From contig UQNM01000008.1 of NCBI GenBank assembly GCA_900542395.1, positions 1 through 43,892 on the forward strand: a stretch of 43,892 nucleotides of DNA, read 5' to 3'. This DNA comes from an uncultured Eubacteriales bacterium (GTDB lineage Bacteria > Bacillota > Clostridia > Christensenellales > Aristaeellaceae). The notes below the pieces were generated by a model, which was given only the letters and a program-made list of their open reading frames with translations, was not told the origin of the DNA and ran no database searches. The position numbers and the translations under genes are program-made. Positions 14,729 to 23,092 of the stretch are shown here, in pieces (the stretch's first letter is position 1; the number at the start of each line of letters is the position of its first letter).

Positions 14729-15379
14729 TCACATCTTGCGCAGCAGCTTCTTCGCATCCTCGCGGGCGGCCATCGCCAGCAGGTGCTCGTTCCCGGTGAA
14801 CCGATAGTCGCCGCCCGGCAGGGGCTTGAGCTCGCCGCCTTCCTTCACGCCCAGAATGTTGATGTGGTATTTGTTGCGCACATCGACCTCGCGGATGCTG
14901 TGGCCGACCCAGTTTTCCAGCGGCGCAATCTCATAGATGGAATATTCGTCCGTCAGCTCGATGTAATCGAACACGTTCTGCGCGCTCAGGCGGGTGGCCA
15001 TCCGCTCGGCGCTGTCCCGCTCGGGGTAAACCACCTCGTCCGCGCCGTTGCGCAGCAGCAGCTTGGCGTGGATATCCTGCGAGGCCTTGGCGACCACGCG
15101 CGCCGCGCCCATGTCCTTGAGCATGGAGGTAATCAGCAGGCTGCTGGCGAAATCCGACCCGATGCAGACAAAGCAGAGGTCGAAATTTTTCACGCCGAGC
15201 GCGTGCAGCGCGTTCTCGTCGGTGCAATCGGCAATCTGCGCGCTCGTCACCTCGTCGGCCAGCGCGGTGACGGCCACCTCGTCCCGATCGACGATCATCA
15301 CCTCGTTGTTGAGGCTCATAAATTTGCGGCACAGGTGGCGGCCAAAGCGCCCCAAGCCGATGATGAGAATGGATTTCAT
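14729..15379 (-). CDS. ktrA: KtrA/TrkA-type potassium uptake regulatory subunit
   Basis: A cytoplasmic gating subunit that binds nucleotide and controls the KtrB channel. An RCK-N Rossmann domain (GLGRFGRHL near residue 8, VDRD at the second strand, QIADCTDENAL) is followed by an RCK-C domain (about 135-216). The length of 216 residues is typical of single-unit KtrA; TrkA of proteobacteria is twice this. The ribosome binding site GAAGGAG is embedded in a sequence resembling the window's GAGGGAGG/GGAAGGAG repeat. ktrB lies upstream, about 315 bp away across repeats. The RCK-C domain is the usual c-di-AMP site in Firmicutes; binding here is not shown. Confidence 0.93.
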   Translation of the reverse strand: MKSILIIGLGRFGRHLCRKFMSLNNEVMIVDRDEVAVTALADEVTSAQIADCTDENALHALGVKNFDLCFVCIGSDFASSLLITSMLKDMGAARVVAKASQDIHAKLLLRNGADEVVYPERDSAERMATRLSAQNVFDYIELTDEYSIYEIAPLENWVGHSIREVDVRNKYHINILGVKEGGELKPLPGGDYRFTGNEHLLAMAAREDAKKLLRKM

Positions 15380-15443
15380 ATGATCTCCTTCGGCTTCCTC
15401 GAAGAGGGAGCTCTTTTTTTATACAATCATCGAGCAAAAAGCG

Positions 15444-15550
15444 AATGTTGCACAAAGCGCAGGCGCGCAATGCGCGCCCCTACGGGCACAGCGGCGTAAT
15501 GTGCAGTTACTTTTTTCCGCAACATTGTAGGGGCGCGCATCGCGCGCCCG
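15444..15550. repeat. Nested inverted repeat between ktrB and ktrA
   Basis: Outer arms AATGTTGC (15444-15451) and GCAACATT (15518-15525), and an interleaved pair GGCGCGCAATGCGCGCCCC / GGGGCGCGCATCGCGCGCCC (15462-15480 and 15530-15550), the latter next to the motif TGTAGGGGCG. It belongs to a family of GC-rich intergenic repeats. The 316-bp gap between the two potassium genes holds only this, the related GAGGGAGC stretch before ktrA and the repeat at 15622-15669. Confidence 0.6.
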
Positions 15551-15621
15551 TTATTGGAATTTGTGCAAAATTTCGGATTTGCTCATTTACTGTTTCATAG
15601 TAACAAGGTGTATGCTCATAT

Positions 15622-15669
15622 ACCTCCCTCATCGAGGGAGGGGGACCGCCCGCAGGCGGTGGAAGGAGT
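15622..15669. repeat. GAGGGAGG...GGAAGGAGT repeat copy after ktrB
   Basis: ACCTCCCTCATCGAGGGAGG, then CCGCCCGCAGGCGGT and GGAAGGAGT. It sits just beyond the stop of the minus-strand ktrB gene, in the same relative orientation as the copies after the MBOAT and MATE genes. Confidence 0.75.
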
Positions 15670-15695
15670 TACACGGCGGAAGGCGTTTTCCTCGT

Positions 15696-17045
15696 TTATC
15701 CCACCAGAATCTTATCCGTCGGATACTGCACCGGCGCGGGCGGCTTTCTGCGGGTGAGCAGAATCATAAACGTCATGCTGCCCAGCCTGCCCGCGTACAT
15801 CAGCAGGATCAGCAGAACCCGCGACGCGGTATTCAGCTGGCGTGTGATGCCCGCCGTCAGCCCGACGGTGTCAATCGCCGAAAACACCTCGATGAGCACC
15901 TGCTGGAGCGTGAATTCCGGCTGCATGGCGCAAATCGCCAGCGTCGCCATCGCGCCCAGCGTCAGATACACCACGACAATGGAGCAGGCGCGGCGCAGCA
16001 AATCGTTTTCAATCCGCCTGCCGAAGATGTGCACATCCTCTTCGCCCCTGAGGATGGAAACCGCCGTCAGCACGACGAGCAGCAGCGTCGTCGTCTTCGC
16101 GCCGCCCGCCGTCGAGCCGGAGTTGCCGCCGGTCAGCATCAGCAGCAGCGTCAGCATGCCGCCCGCCGGGCTGAGCTCGCCCGTCGGCACGGTGTCAAAG
16201 CCCGCGGTTCGCGGCGTGACGGCGGAAAACAGGCTCGCCCAGACGCGCGTGCCCGTCGTCATGCCCGCCATGGTCGCGTTCCTCTCCGTGATGAAGAACA
16301 GCGCGGCGGGCACGAGCACCAGAAACGCCGTCAGCGCGAGCACGGCCCGTGTGTGCAGGCGCAGTTTTTTCCAGCACAGGCGGTTTTGAGCCAGATCCTG
16401 CCAGACCGGAAAGCCCAGCCCAGCGACCAGAATCAGCGTCATCACCGTCAGGTTGATCAGCGGGTCGCCCACGAAGCACTCCAGCGAAGAAAACGACCCG
16501 CTGACCGGCCCCATCAGGTCAAAGCCCGCGTTGCAGAACGCGGATATCGCGTGGAACACGCTGTACCAAAGCCCCTTCGCCCAGCCGAGCATCGGCACAA
16601 ACCGAAACGCGAGCGCGGCCGCGCCCAGCCCTTCAATGACGGCCGTGCCGATCAGCGCCAGCCGAATCAGCCGAACAATGCCGCCGACGCTGAAGGAGGC
16701 CACACTCTCCTGCAAAATCGTCCGCTGGCGCAGGCCGATTCGCCTGCCCATCGCCATGGAGACCAGCGCCAGCAGCGTCATCACGCCCAAGCCGCCGATC
16801 TGGATGGCGGCAATCAGCACAACCTGCCCGAAAAGCGACCAATGCGTGCCCGTATCGACCAGCACCTGCCCCGTCACGCAGACCGCGCTCGTCGCGGTGA
16901 ACAGCGCCGTCAGCGGCGGGGTCACGGTGCGGCTCTGCGACGAAATCGGCAGCATGAGCAGCAGCGTCACCAACAGAATCAGCAGCGCAAAGCCGATGGC
17001 GATCATCAGCGACGGGCTCATCGGCGCTTCCCTTTTTTCCTTCAT
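15696..17045 (-). CDS. ktrB: KtrB/TrkH-type potassium transporter, pore subunit
   Basis: A 449-residue integral membrane protein that conducts K+ (in some members Na+-coupled). Four pore-loop regions with the expected glycine are visible: SAVCVTGQVLVDTG, SAFCNAGFDLMGP, TPRTAGFDTVPTG and DTVGLTAGIT, each followed by membrane helices. The ATG has GGGAGGT 6 nt before it and the gene has its own promoter. The regulatory subunit follows as the next cistron. A short positively charged N-terminus (MKEKREAP) precedes the first helix. Confidence 0.94.
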   Translation of the reverse strand: MKEKREAPMSPSLMIAIGFALLILLVTLLLMLPISSQSRTVTPPLTALFTATSAVCVTGQVLVDTGTHWSLFGQVVLIAAIQIGGLGVMTLLALVSMAMGRRIGLRQRTILQESVASFSVGGIVRLIRLALIGTAVIEGLGAAALAFRFVPMLGWAKGLWYSVFHAISAFCNAGFDLMGPVSGSFSSLECFVGDPLINLTVMTLILVAGLGFPVWQDLAQNRLCWKKLRLHTRAVLALTAFLVLVPAALFFITERNATMAGMTTGTRVWASLFSAVTPRTAGFDTVPTGELSPAGGMLTLLLMLTGGNSGSTAGGAKTTTLLLVVLTAVSILRGEEDVHIFGRRIENDLLRRACSIVVVYLTLGAMATLAICAMQPEFTLQQVLIEVFSAIDTVGLTAGITRQLNTASRVLLILLMYAGRLGSMTFMILLTRRKPPAPVQYPTDKILVG

Positions 17046-17070
17046 CCTCTACCTCCCAGTAAGCCCCACC

Positions 17071-17099
17071 ATGATACGCTTTCCGCCCCCGTTTGTCAA
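17071..17099 (-). promoter_or_regulatory. Promoter of ktrB-ktrA
   Basis: Minus strand TTGACA (17099-17094), 17 nt, TATCAT (17076-17071), about 25 bp upstream of the ktrB ATG. The transcript leader is short, so no riboswitch fits between this promoter and ktrB. Confidence 0.7.
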
Positions 17100-17137
17100 C
17101 GCCCGCCGCCGCGTTTTGAGCAATCCCTTAACGCGCC

Positions 17138-17671
17138 TCATCTCGCTTTCAGCGCCTCGATTCGCTCCTGCCAGAGCTGCATCCAGCCCCGCGGGAAGAC
17201 GTAGCTCACCGCCCACGCGACCAGAACGCCGATGGTCGTATCGAGAATCCGATACAGCGCGTAGCTCACGTAGGATTCCACCGGCGTGTTGAACAGCAGG
17301 ATGCACAGCACCACGCCGCCGGGCTGCACGCCGCCGACCCACACCATCTGGCAGAGCACAATCAAAATCACCGTGCCGATGAACGTCAGCGGCACGAGCC
17401 AGAGCGTATACGCGCCGTCCGGCTTGAAAATCAGGTAGATGCGGAACAGCAGCATGCCCAGCAGACCGCCGATCAGCGTACCGAACAGGCGGTTGCCGCC
17501 GTTCTTGCGGGAATCCTCCATATCCGACCCCATGCCGAAAATCGCGCCGATGCAGGCGAACGCCGGGCTGCGGCCAACGAAATAATAGGCAAGCGCGCAG
17601 AACGCCGCCGCCAGCGCCGTTTTGACATTGCGCATTCCCACGCCGGGAATTTTCACGGGTTTGATGCTCAT
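17138..17671 (-). CDS. FUSC/aromatic acid exporter (ArAE)-type membrane protein
   Basis: 177 residues with about five to six hydrophobic segments. NVKTALAAAFCALAYYFVGRSPAFACIGAIFGM at the N-terminus, the NRLFGTLIGGLLGML motif in the middle and TTIGVLVAWAVSYVFP near the end match the N-terminal membrane half of FUSC/ArAE proteins. Only the membrane part is present; the cytoplasmic C-terminal domain of longer relatives is absent. Such proteins are predicted exporters of aromatic acids, but transport is not established for these short forms. GGAGG lies 7 nt before the ATG. No link to the nearby aro operon is evident beyond proximity. Confidence 0.8.
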   Translation of the reverse strand: MSIKPVKIPGVGMRNVKTALAAAFCALAYYFVGRSPAFACIGAIFGMGSDMEDSRKNGGNRLFGTLIGGLLGMLLFRIYLIFKPDGAYTLWLVPLTFIGTVILIVLCQMVWVGGVQPGGVVLCILLFNTPVESYVSYALYRILDTTIGVLVAWAVSYVFPRGWMQLWQERIEALKAR

Positions 17672-17703
17672 ACTCTATCCTCCAGCTTCACAAACAAAAA
17701 AGC

Positions 17704-17897
17704 GGACTGTCATACCTGAACCGAACATTTCAAGAAACAAATATCTAAGCATTTTGGGATATGGGGCTTTGCCCCATCGCCCCACCAAAGGGCTTTCCGA
17801 GCGTTTACGGCGCCTGTTTGGCGCATCGCCCTTTGGAAACCTTCGGGCAAAAATACATAGTTTTTTCTTGAAATTGCGGTTTTTAGCCTGACAGTCC
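17704..17897. mobile_element. MITE-like element with nested inverted repeats
   Basis: Outer repeats GGACTGTCA (17704-17712) and TGACAGTCC (17889-17897) and inner repeats ATTTCAAGAAA (17727-17737) and TTTCTTGAAAT (17864-17874) are symmetrically spaced. The core holds a TGGGGCTTTGCCCCA palindrome (17762-17776), also present in the element at 21569-21751, and AAAGGGC/GCCCTTT arms. There is no coding sequence. It occupies most of the 306-bp gap between the transpeptidase gene and the FUSC gene. Confidence 0.65.
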
Positions 17898-17977
17898 TCG
17901 GTATTGTATCACAGGTTCCATGCTTTGTGTAGCGGCAAACGTCACGATTTTCCCGTCGTTCTTTGCCCGTTTCGCGT

Positions 17978-19906
17978 TTACGGGGTCAGCCCCAATTCGT
18001 CATAGGCCTCGTCGATCACGCTGTTCCACGCGGCGACGACCTCCGGCCGCTCCGGCGCGCTGCACGTCGTGCACGGGGAAAGCTGGTTATACGGATAGCT
18101 GCTCAAATCGCCGTAGGTGATGGCGGAAAGCGGCAGATACCTGCTCTTGACGCTCGCACACCGCGCCGTGGTGTGGTATTTTTTGCCGCCGTCTTTGTTG
18201 TAATACACCGGCGTGGCGGGGTCGGTCTCCCTCAGCTTGCGGCCGTCGTCGTCCCAGATGATGATCTTGACGTCCTTCTGGCCGCGCAGGTTGTTCCACA
18301 GCCATGTGTGGCTGTAGCCGTCTGCGTTGTCCTTCCGCTGTACGCGCACGCAGCCGTGCGACGCGCGCCGCCCCAGCGCGCTCTCGCAGATGTCGTAATT
18401 CGCCGTGCCGACGGGGTTTCCGTTTTCATCCTGCCCGCCGGAATAGATGGCGGGCACCATGTGCATCAGGTCGCCGCCGTTGAAGCGAATCGCCTGATCG
18501 CAGTATAAATTGCCCGACCAGAAGCCGCCCGTCCAGCTGCACAGCAAAAACTCGCCGCTCGCCGTCTCGTTGATGGCCGAATTGCCGCCGCTGGTCGTGC
18601 CGGTGGAGCAGAGCAGCGTGGTCAGCAGCCGCCCCTCTTGATAGAGATACAGCCGCTGGGTCATCTTATCGACGATGATGCCGTAGGTCTGGTTCGGCGT
18701 GACGGTTCGGATTCGGCTGGATTTCACCCAGCCCTGCTCCAGCTCGTCGCGGTCGTTGTAGGCCTCGATCTTCGTCCATCCGTCCTGCTCCTCGATCACC
18801 CGGACGGCGACCGACGCGCCGTAAAAAAAGCCGCGCCCTTCGTCATACGTCTTGCGCTTGCCGTTGGGCGCGTCGGAAAGATACACTTTTTCCTTTTGAT
18901 CCGTGCCCAGCACGGCGATTTCCGCGGTCAGGCGCGCCCATGCCGCCGCCTCGTCCTCCGGGTCGAACTCGCCGAACCACGAAAACTGGATGGCTTCCTT
19001 GGCCGCTTCCAGATTTTCCTGCACCTTTGCCTGCGCGGCGGCCTCCGCCTGTGCCGCCGCGTCCGCGCGAAGGTCGCTGAGCTGTTCGTTCATGGATTTC
19101 TGGGTTTCCCAGTCCGCCGTGCCGGTGACGTCCAGACCGCTGGCCTTCTGGAATTTTTTGATGGCCTCGACGCTCGCCTTGCCGAGCTTGCCGGCGCAGT
19201 CGCCGTCGTAATACCCCAGCTCCTTGAGGTTCTTTTGCAGCGCGATCACCTGCGAGCCGGAAGCGCCCATGCCCAGCTCCCAGCCGACCAGCCCCTCCGT
19301 CAAAACGCCGTAGCCGCGAATGGAGTCGTCGTCGAGCCGGTAGGTATAGCGCTGCACGACGGAGGGCGTCGGGCCGAGGATGTGGTTGTTGCCCTCGATG
19401 GTGTGGACGTAGTATGTGCCGTCCGAATCCTGCGTGACCATTTCGACGATGCCGACGTGATCGAGGCGGTTATATTTATACCACTCGATGTAGATCAGGT
19501 CGCCCTTCTTCGGGATATACGGCCTATCCGAAACGGAAACGCCGTCGCTCAGGTAGAACTGGCCTTCCTCGCCGCGCAGACCGCCGTTCACGGTGACATA
19601 CCGGCCGCGCTCCTTGTACCACATCGCGCCGCCCTCGCAGCTCGTCTGCAAGGGATAATCGCTGCCGAGCATGGACGCGCCGTAGTATTCGTCGGCGAAA
19701 TTCACGCACCAGGAGACAAACTCCGAGCACCATTCGCCGTAGGCGCTGCCGCCCCACTCGCCGTATTTGCTGTAGCCGCCCTTTGTCGCGGAATAGCCCA
19801 GCTCGTTGACGGCCGCCGCGACGAGCATATCCGCGCGGTCGTCCGCCAGCGCGCAGGCGCCCAGCAGCAAAGACAAGGCCAGCAGCAGGGTTACGATGTG
19901 TTTCAT
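17978..19906 (-). CDS. Secreted cell-wall enzyme: CHAP domain + peptidoglycan-binding domain + SH3-like region + L,D-transpeptidase
   Basis: 642 residues with an N-terminal signal peptide (MKHIVTLLLALSLLLGACA). The CHAP amidase/endopeptidase domain spans about residues 25-210, with catalytic Cys60 in GEWCSEFVSW and His in RLDHVGIVE. A PG_binding_1 repeat (GSQVIALQKNLKELGYYDG) follows at about 217-280. After an Ala-rich helix comes an SH3b-like region (about 340-395). The YkuD L,D-transpeptidase domain (about 400-535) has SHGCVRV with Cys519. A C-terminal module of about 65 residues has four Cys (ARCASVK, CTTC). One protein therefore carries both a peptidoglycan-cutting and a cross-linking active site. 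A GGAGG site precedes the ATG. Confidence 0.92.
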   Translation of the reverse strand: MKHIVTLLLALSLLLGACALADDRADMLVAAAVNELGYSATKGGYSKYGEWGGSAYGEWCSEFVSWCVNFADEYYGASMLGSDYPLQTSCEGGAMWYKERGRYVTVNGGLRGEEGQFYLSDGVSVSDRPYIPKKGDLIYIEWYKYNRLDHVGIVEMVTQDSDGTYYVHTIEGNNHILGPTPSVVQRYTYRLDDDSIRGYGVLTEGLVGWELGMGASGSQVIALQKNLKELGYYDGDCAGKLGKASVEAIKKFQKASGLDVTGTADWETQKSMNEQLSDLRADAAAQAEAAAQAKVQENLEAAKEAIQFSWFGEFDPEDEAAAWARLTAEIAVLGTDQKEKVYLSDAPNGKRKTYDEGRGFFYGASVAVRVIEEQDGWTKIEAYNDRDELEQGWVKSSRIRTVTPNQTYGIIVDKMTQRLYLYQEGRLLTTLLCSTGTTSGGNSAINETASGEFLLCSWTGGFWSGNLYCDQAIRFNGGDLMHMVPAIYSGGQDENGNPVGTANYDICESALGRRASHGCVRVQRKDNADGYSHTWLWNNLRGQKDVKIIIWDDDGRKLRETDPATPVYYNKDGGKKYHTTARCASVKSRYLPLSAITYGDLSSYPYNQLSPCTTCSAPERPEVVAAWNSVIDEAYDELGLTP

Positions 19907-19972
19907 GGCAATCCTCCGAAAAAAACCTTATTCCCATCTATTAGACGAGCATCCGCCGCCTTTTCTTCCCGC

Positions 19973-20686
19973 TCACAGGAAAATTTTGCCCTCCCGCGCC
20001 CAAACCGCCGCGTCAAACCGTTTCCACGGCTGCTTATCCTGCGGCGGGAGCGCGTCAAAGCGCATTTCTTCCTTTTGGGTCGGGTGAATCAGCCCCAGAT
20101 GCGCGCCCCAGAGGGCGATCTGCTCGCCGGGCTTGCCGCCGCCGTAGCGCGCGTCGCCCCAGATCGGCAGGCCGGCGTGGGCGAGCTGCACGCGAATCTG
20201 GTGGCTTCTGCCCGTGAACAGGCGCACGCGCACCAGCGTCAGCCTGTCCGCCTCGCCGCACTTTTGGTAGCGCAGCTTCGCGTCCTTCGCGCCGGGCGTA
20301 TTCGCGGGAACGGCGCGAACCATGTTGGTTCTGCCGTCCTTGAGCAAAAAGTCGCAGAGCTCGGCCGCCTCCCCCGCGTCGCCCCGAACGGCGGCGACAT
20401 ACTGCCGGTGCATCGTCTTGTCGCGCACCTGCGCGCTCAGGCGGTCGGCGGCTTTGCTCGTCTTGGCCAGCACGACCAGCCCGCCGACCGGCCTGTCCAG
20501 CCGATGAACCAGTCCCAGATACACCGCGCCGGGCTTCTGATATTTTTCGGCGATGTACGCCTTCATGGTGCTGTGCAAATCCGCGTCGCCGGAATCGTCC
20601 GCCTGCGTGGGCATGTTCGGCGGCTTGACGACCACGAGCAGGTGGTTATCCTCGTAGACGATGGATACGCCGCGATAGCTTTCCAT
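19973..20686 (-). CDS. RluA-family pseudouridine synthase
   Basis: Isomerises uridine to pseudouridine in rRNA or tRNA. The catalytic motif LGLVHRLDRPVGGLVVLAKT, with the catalytic Asp, lies near residues 57-76, and RVRLFTGRSHQIRVQLAHAG near 152-171 is the second family signature. The 237 residues cover only the catalytic domain; no N-terminal S4 domain is present, as in the RluA/TruC-like short subgroup. The target nucleotide cannot be told from sequence. The start is a single base after the stop of the methyltransferase gene, so the two RNA-modification genes are translationally coupled. Confidence 0.93.
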   Translation of the reverse strand: MESYRGVSIVYEDNHLLVVVKPPNMPTQADDSGDADLHSTMKAYIAEKYQKPGAVYLGLVHRLDRPVGGLVVLAKTSKAADRLSAQVRDKTMHRQYVAAVRGDAGEAAELCDFLLKDGRTNMVRAVPANTPGAKDAKLRYQKCGEADRLTLVRVRLFTGRSHQIRVQLAHAGLPIWGDARYGGGKPGEQIALWGAHLGLIHPTQKEEMRFDALPPQDKQPWKRFDAAVWAREGKIFL

Positions 20687-20687
20687 C

Positions 20688-21557
20688 TTATGCCCTCTGC
20701 CAGCGGCCGCTCGCGCCGCACGGGAGCACGCCGCCCGCCGTCACGGGCAGGCAGACCTCGTCCGCGGTGATGACGCCGCCGAAACGGGGCTTGACGGTCA
20801 TGTCGATCATGTTGCCCAGCACGCTGGCCTGAAAGCCCGTCGTATAGCCGTTGATGAGGAAGAACAGCGGGTCATCGGAAAGCGCCTCGGAGCAGGCCTT
20901 CGCCAGCCCGTACAGCTCGTTTTCCAATTTCCAGACCTCGCCGCCCGGCCCGCGCCCATAGGAGGGTGGATCCATCAAAATACCGTCGTAGAAGCGGCCG
21001 CGGCGCGCCTCGCGCTGCACAAACTTGAGCGCGTCGTCGATGATCCAGCGCACACGATCCTCCGGCAGGCCGCTGCACTCGCGGTTTTCCCGCGCCCACT
21101 GCACCATGCCCTTGGCCGCGTCGCAGTGGCAGACCTGCGCGCCCGCCGCCGCGCAGGCCATTGTCGCGCCGCCGGTGTAGGCGAACAGGTTGAGCACGCG
21201 CACCTCTCTCCCCTGCTTCACGCGGTCAGAGACGAGGCCGGTCATCCAATCCCAGTTGGTCGCCTGTTCGGGGAACAGGCCGGTGTGCTTGAATCCGGTC
21301 GGGCGGACGTAAAAGCGCAGGTTTTTATAATTCATCACCCACCGGTCGGGCAGCCTGGTGAAAAACTCCCACGAGCCGCCGCCCTTCTCGCTGCGATGAT
21401 AATGCGCCTGCGCCCTGCGCCAGAGCGACGGATCGCGCGCGGGCCAAATCGCCTGCGGATCGGGGCGGCGCAGATACACGTCGCCCCAGCGTTCGAGCTT
21501 TTCGCCGCCGCCGCAATCGAGAACTTCATAGTCCTGCCATTGATCTGCTAAAAACAT
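20688..21557 (-). CDS. Class I SAM-dependent methyltransferase, RlmI/RlmK-like
   Basis: 289 residues. A short N-terminal part (LERWGDVYLRRPDPQAIW) is followed by a Rossmann methyltransferase domain with the SAM loop VLNLFAYTGGATMACAAAGA (near residues 120-140), the acidic CHCDAAKG, and the DPPSYGRGPGGE catalytic-type motif (near 195-206) seen in RlmI-type 23S rRNA cytosine methyltransferases. The PUA domain of RlmI is missing. I start at ATG 21557 (AAAGGAAG site); a longer frame upstream runs only through repeat sequence. The substrate is probably rRNA, by family, but not proven. Cotranscription with the RluA-type gene fits an RNA-modification role. Confidence 0.85.
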   Translation of the reverse strand: MFLADQWQDYEVLDCGGGEKLERWGDVYLRRPDPQAIWPARDPSLWRRAQAHYHRSEKGGGSWEFFTRLPDRWVMNYKNLRFYVRPTGFKHTGLFPEQATNWDWMTGLVSDRVKQGREVRVLNLFAYTGGATMACAAAGAQVCHCDAAKGMVQWARENRECSGLPEDRVRWIIDDALKFVQREARRGRFYDGILMDPPSYGRGPGGEVWKLENELYGLAKACSEALSDDPLFFLINGYTTGFQASVLGNMIDMTVKPRFGGVITADEVCLPVTAGGVLPCGASGRWQRA

Positions 21558-21568
21558 AGCTTCCTTTC

Positions 21569-21751
21569 TTGGGGCGCTGCCCCAATCCCCGGCAGGAACC
21601 TGAGGTTCCTGCACCTCCCGCTTCCAGCCGCTGACGCGGCTGGGGGAAAAAGATACATTTCCTTCCTTCGCCCATTGCGCGCACAGCGGGCAATGCAGCG
21701 GGAAATCCAAGAACCTCAGGTTCTTGGTGGGGCATGGGGCAAAGCCCCATC
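21569..21751. mobile_element. Palindrome-ended repeat element between the GH4-like and methyltransferase genes
   Basis: The two ends are imperfect inverted copies of each other: a TGGGGC..GCCCCA palindrome, CCCC, then a GAACCTGAGGTTC palindrome (21592-21612 and 21707-21727). The ~75-bp core is unique. A TGGGGCTTTGCCCCAT end like this also occurs at 17762-17777. It has no coding sequence and looks like a non-autonomous element. Confidence 0.65.
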
Positions 21752-21758
21752 GTTTCCC

Positions 21759-23072
21759 TCATTCCCTAAAAAATCTCGGATACTTTTCCTTCTGGTTCTC
21801 CAGCATATCCGCCACAACGCCCTCGGCGTAGAGCAAATCAATGCCCGTCAGCGCCGGGTCGATCTCCAGCGCTTCGCGCAGCGTATTCCGGCTGCCGGTT
21901 GCGGCGGCCTCGGCATAGAGGCGGTTGACCAGACTGAGCTGCTCCATCACATCCTCCAGCTCGACGGGCAGTTCCACCGGCTGACCGATGGGGCCGCCCT
22001 TTGCGACATGCGCCGGCCCTTCGACAAAGCGCCCGTGCGTCACGCCGGGCACAGCGCCGTCGCACGGCATGACCATGCTCTGCACGTCACATTCGCCCTC
22101 GCCCCACAGCGCGCGCAGGATTTCCACCGGGCGCACGGAGGAGAGGCCGCTGGTGCGGATCTGCCCCCACGCCTGCGCGCCCTGCGGCCGCATCGGCCCG
22201 TGCACCGTCAGCAGCGCCAGATTGCGCTTGCGCAGTTCGTAATCCGCCGCGCCCACGCCGGAAATCATCAGCGAGCGGCGCGGGCTCAATTCCGTATCGG
22301 CCAGCAGCTCGCACTGGGTCACGCGCGGCCCCGCCGGAATCGCGCCATACCAGTCGATATACTGCGCGGCCAGCGCCTCGCGGTCGTCCTCTTTCATTTC
22401 TTTCTGGATGCGGGGGATCAAATCCTTCCCGCTCGGGCGTTCGCGGCACGAGACAACCCACGAAAAATCGTTCAGCCCCGCGCAGGTCACATCCACCTTT
22501 TCTTCCTTCAGCCCCAGATAGAGCGCCAGCCGCGCGCGGGTCTGCTCCGTCACGCCGCTCACGCCGAGGGTGCGCACGCCGCAGAAGCGCTGCGCCGCCT
22601 CGCACGCGCGGGAGAGCGGCAGCCCGCCGTATCCGCTCGAGCAGAGGATCAGCGGCGCGCCGGGACATTCCTCGCGCATCTGATCCGCCAGATCGCAGAC
22701 GAAACCGACCGCGCGCATGGTCTGCATCGCGCCGCCGAGGCCGCCGCGCAGGCGAACCTGCTTGCCCAGCCCGACCGCATCCAGCGATTCAAAATCCTTC
22801 TTCCACGCTTCCTCGTCGAGAAAATCCGAACAGAGGATCACCGCGTCGGCGGAAAACGCCGCCTTTTGCAGCTGGGTCGTGTAATAGAATCGCGCCTGCA
22901 CGCCGAAGGCGCGCGCCAGCGCCTGCGCCCCGCGCGCGGAAAGCTCCGCCATGTCGAGGTCGGCGTCCACCATCCAATATTCCGCCTCCATGCGGAAGCG
23001 GACAAACAGATCTTCGAAAATCGCGGGGGCAAAGAAATATGCCCCCGCGCCAGCGATTACGATTTTTTTCAT
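21759..23072 (-). CDS. GH4-fold protein lacking the usual active-site residues
   Basis: 437 residues with the overall pattern of glycoside hydrolase family 4 (NAD- and metal-dependent alpha-galactosidase/glucosidase type): N-terminal IVIAGAGAYFF nucleotide loop, acidic VDAD at the second strand, LRGGLGGAMQTMR near 108-120, and a C-terminal hinge segment VVADMLENQ. Three active-site blocks differ from the family: the asparagine-proline block reads CSSGYGG (144-150), the metal-ligand GLCHS block reads GVSGV (170-174), and the metal-ligand NH pair reads ND (AGLND, 198-202). It may therefore be a distinct oxidoreductase or an inactive paralogue. It starts 20 bp after ileS, preceded by AAAGGA. Fold assignment is fairly sure, function unknown. 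Confidence 0.7.
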   Translation of the reverse strand: MKKIVIAGAGAYFFAPAIFEDLFVRFRMEAEYWMVDADLDMAELSARGAQALARAFGVQARFYYTTQLQKAAFSADAVILCSDFLDEEAWKKDFESLDAVGLGKQVRLRGGLGGAMQTMRAVGFVCDLADQMREECPGAPLILCSSGYGGLPLSRACEAAQRFCGVRTLGVSGVTEQTRARLALYLGLKEEKVDVTCAGLNDFSWVVSCRERPSGKDLIPRIQKEMKEDDREALAAQYIDWYGAIPAGPRVTQCELLADTELSPRRSLMISGVGAADYELRKRNLALLTVHGPMRPQGAQAWGQIRTSGLSSVRPVEILRALWGEGECDVQSMVMPCDGAVPGVTHGRFVEGPAHVAKGGPIGQPVELPVELEDVMEQLSLVNRLYAEAAATGSRNTLREALEIDPALTGIDLLYAEGVVADMLENQKEKYPRFFRE

Positions 23073-23092
23073 GGTTTCCTTTTATGCTTCGG

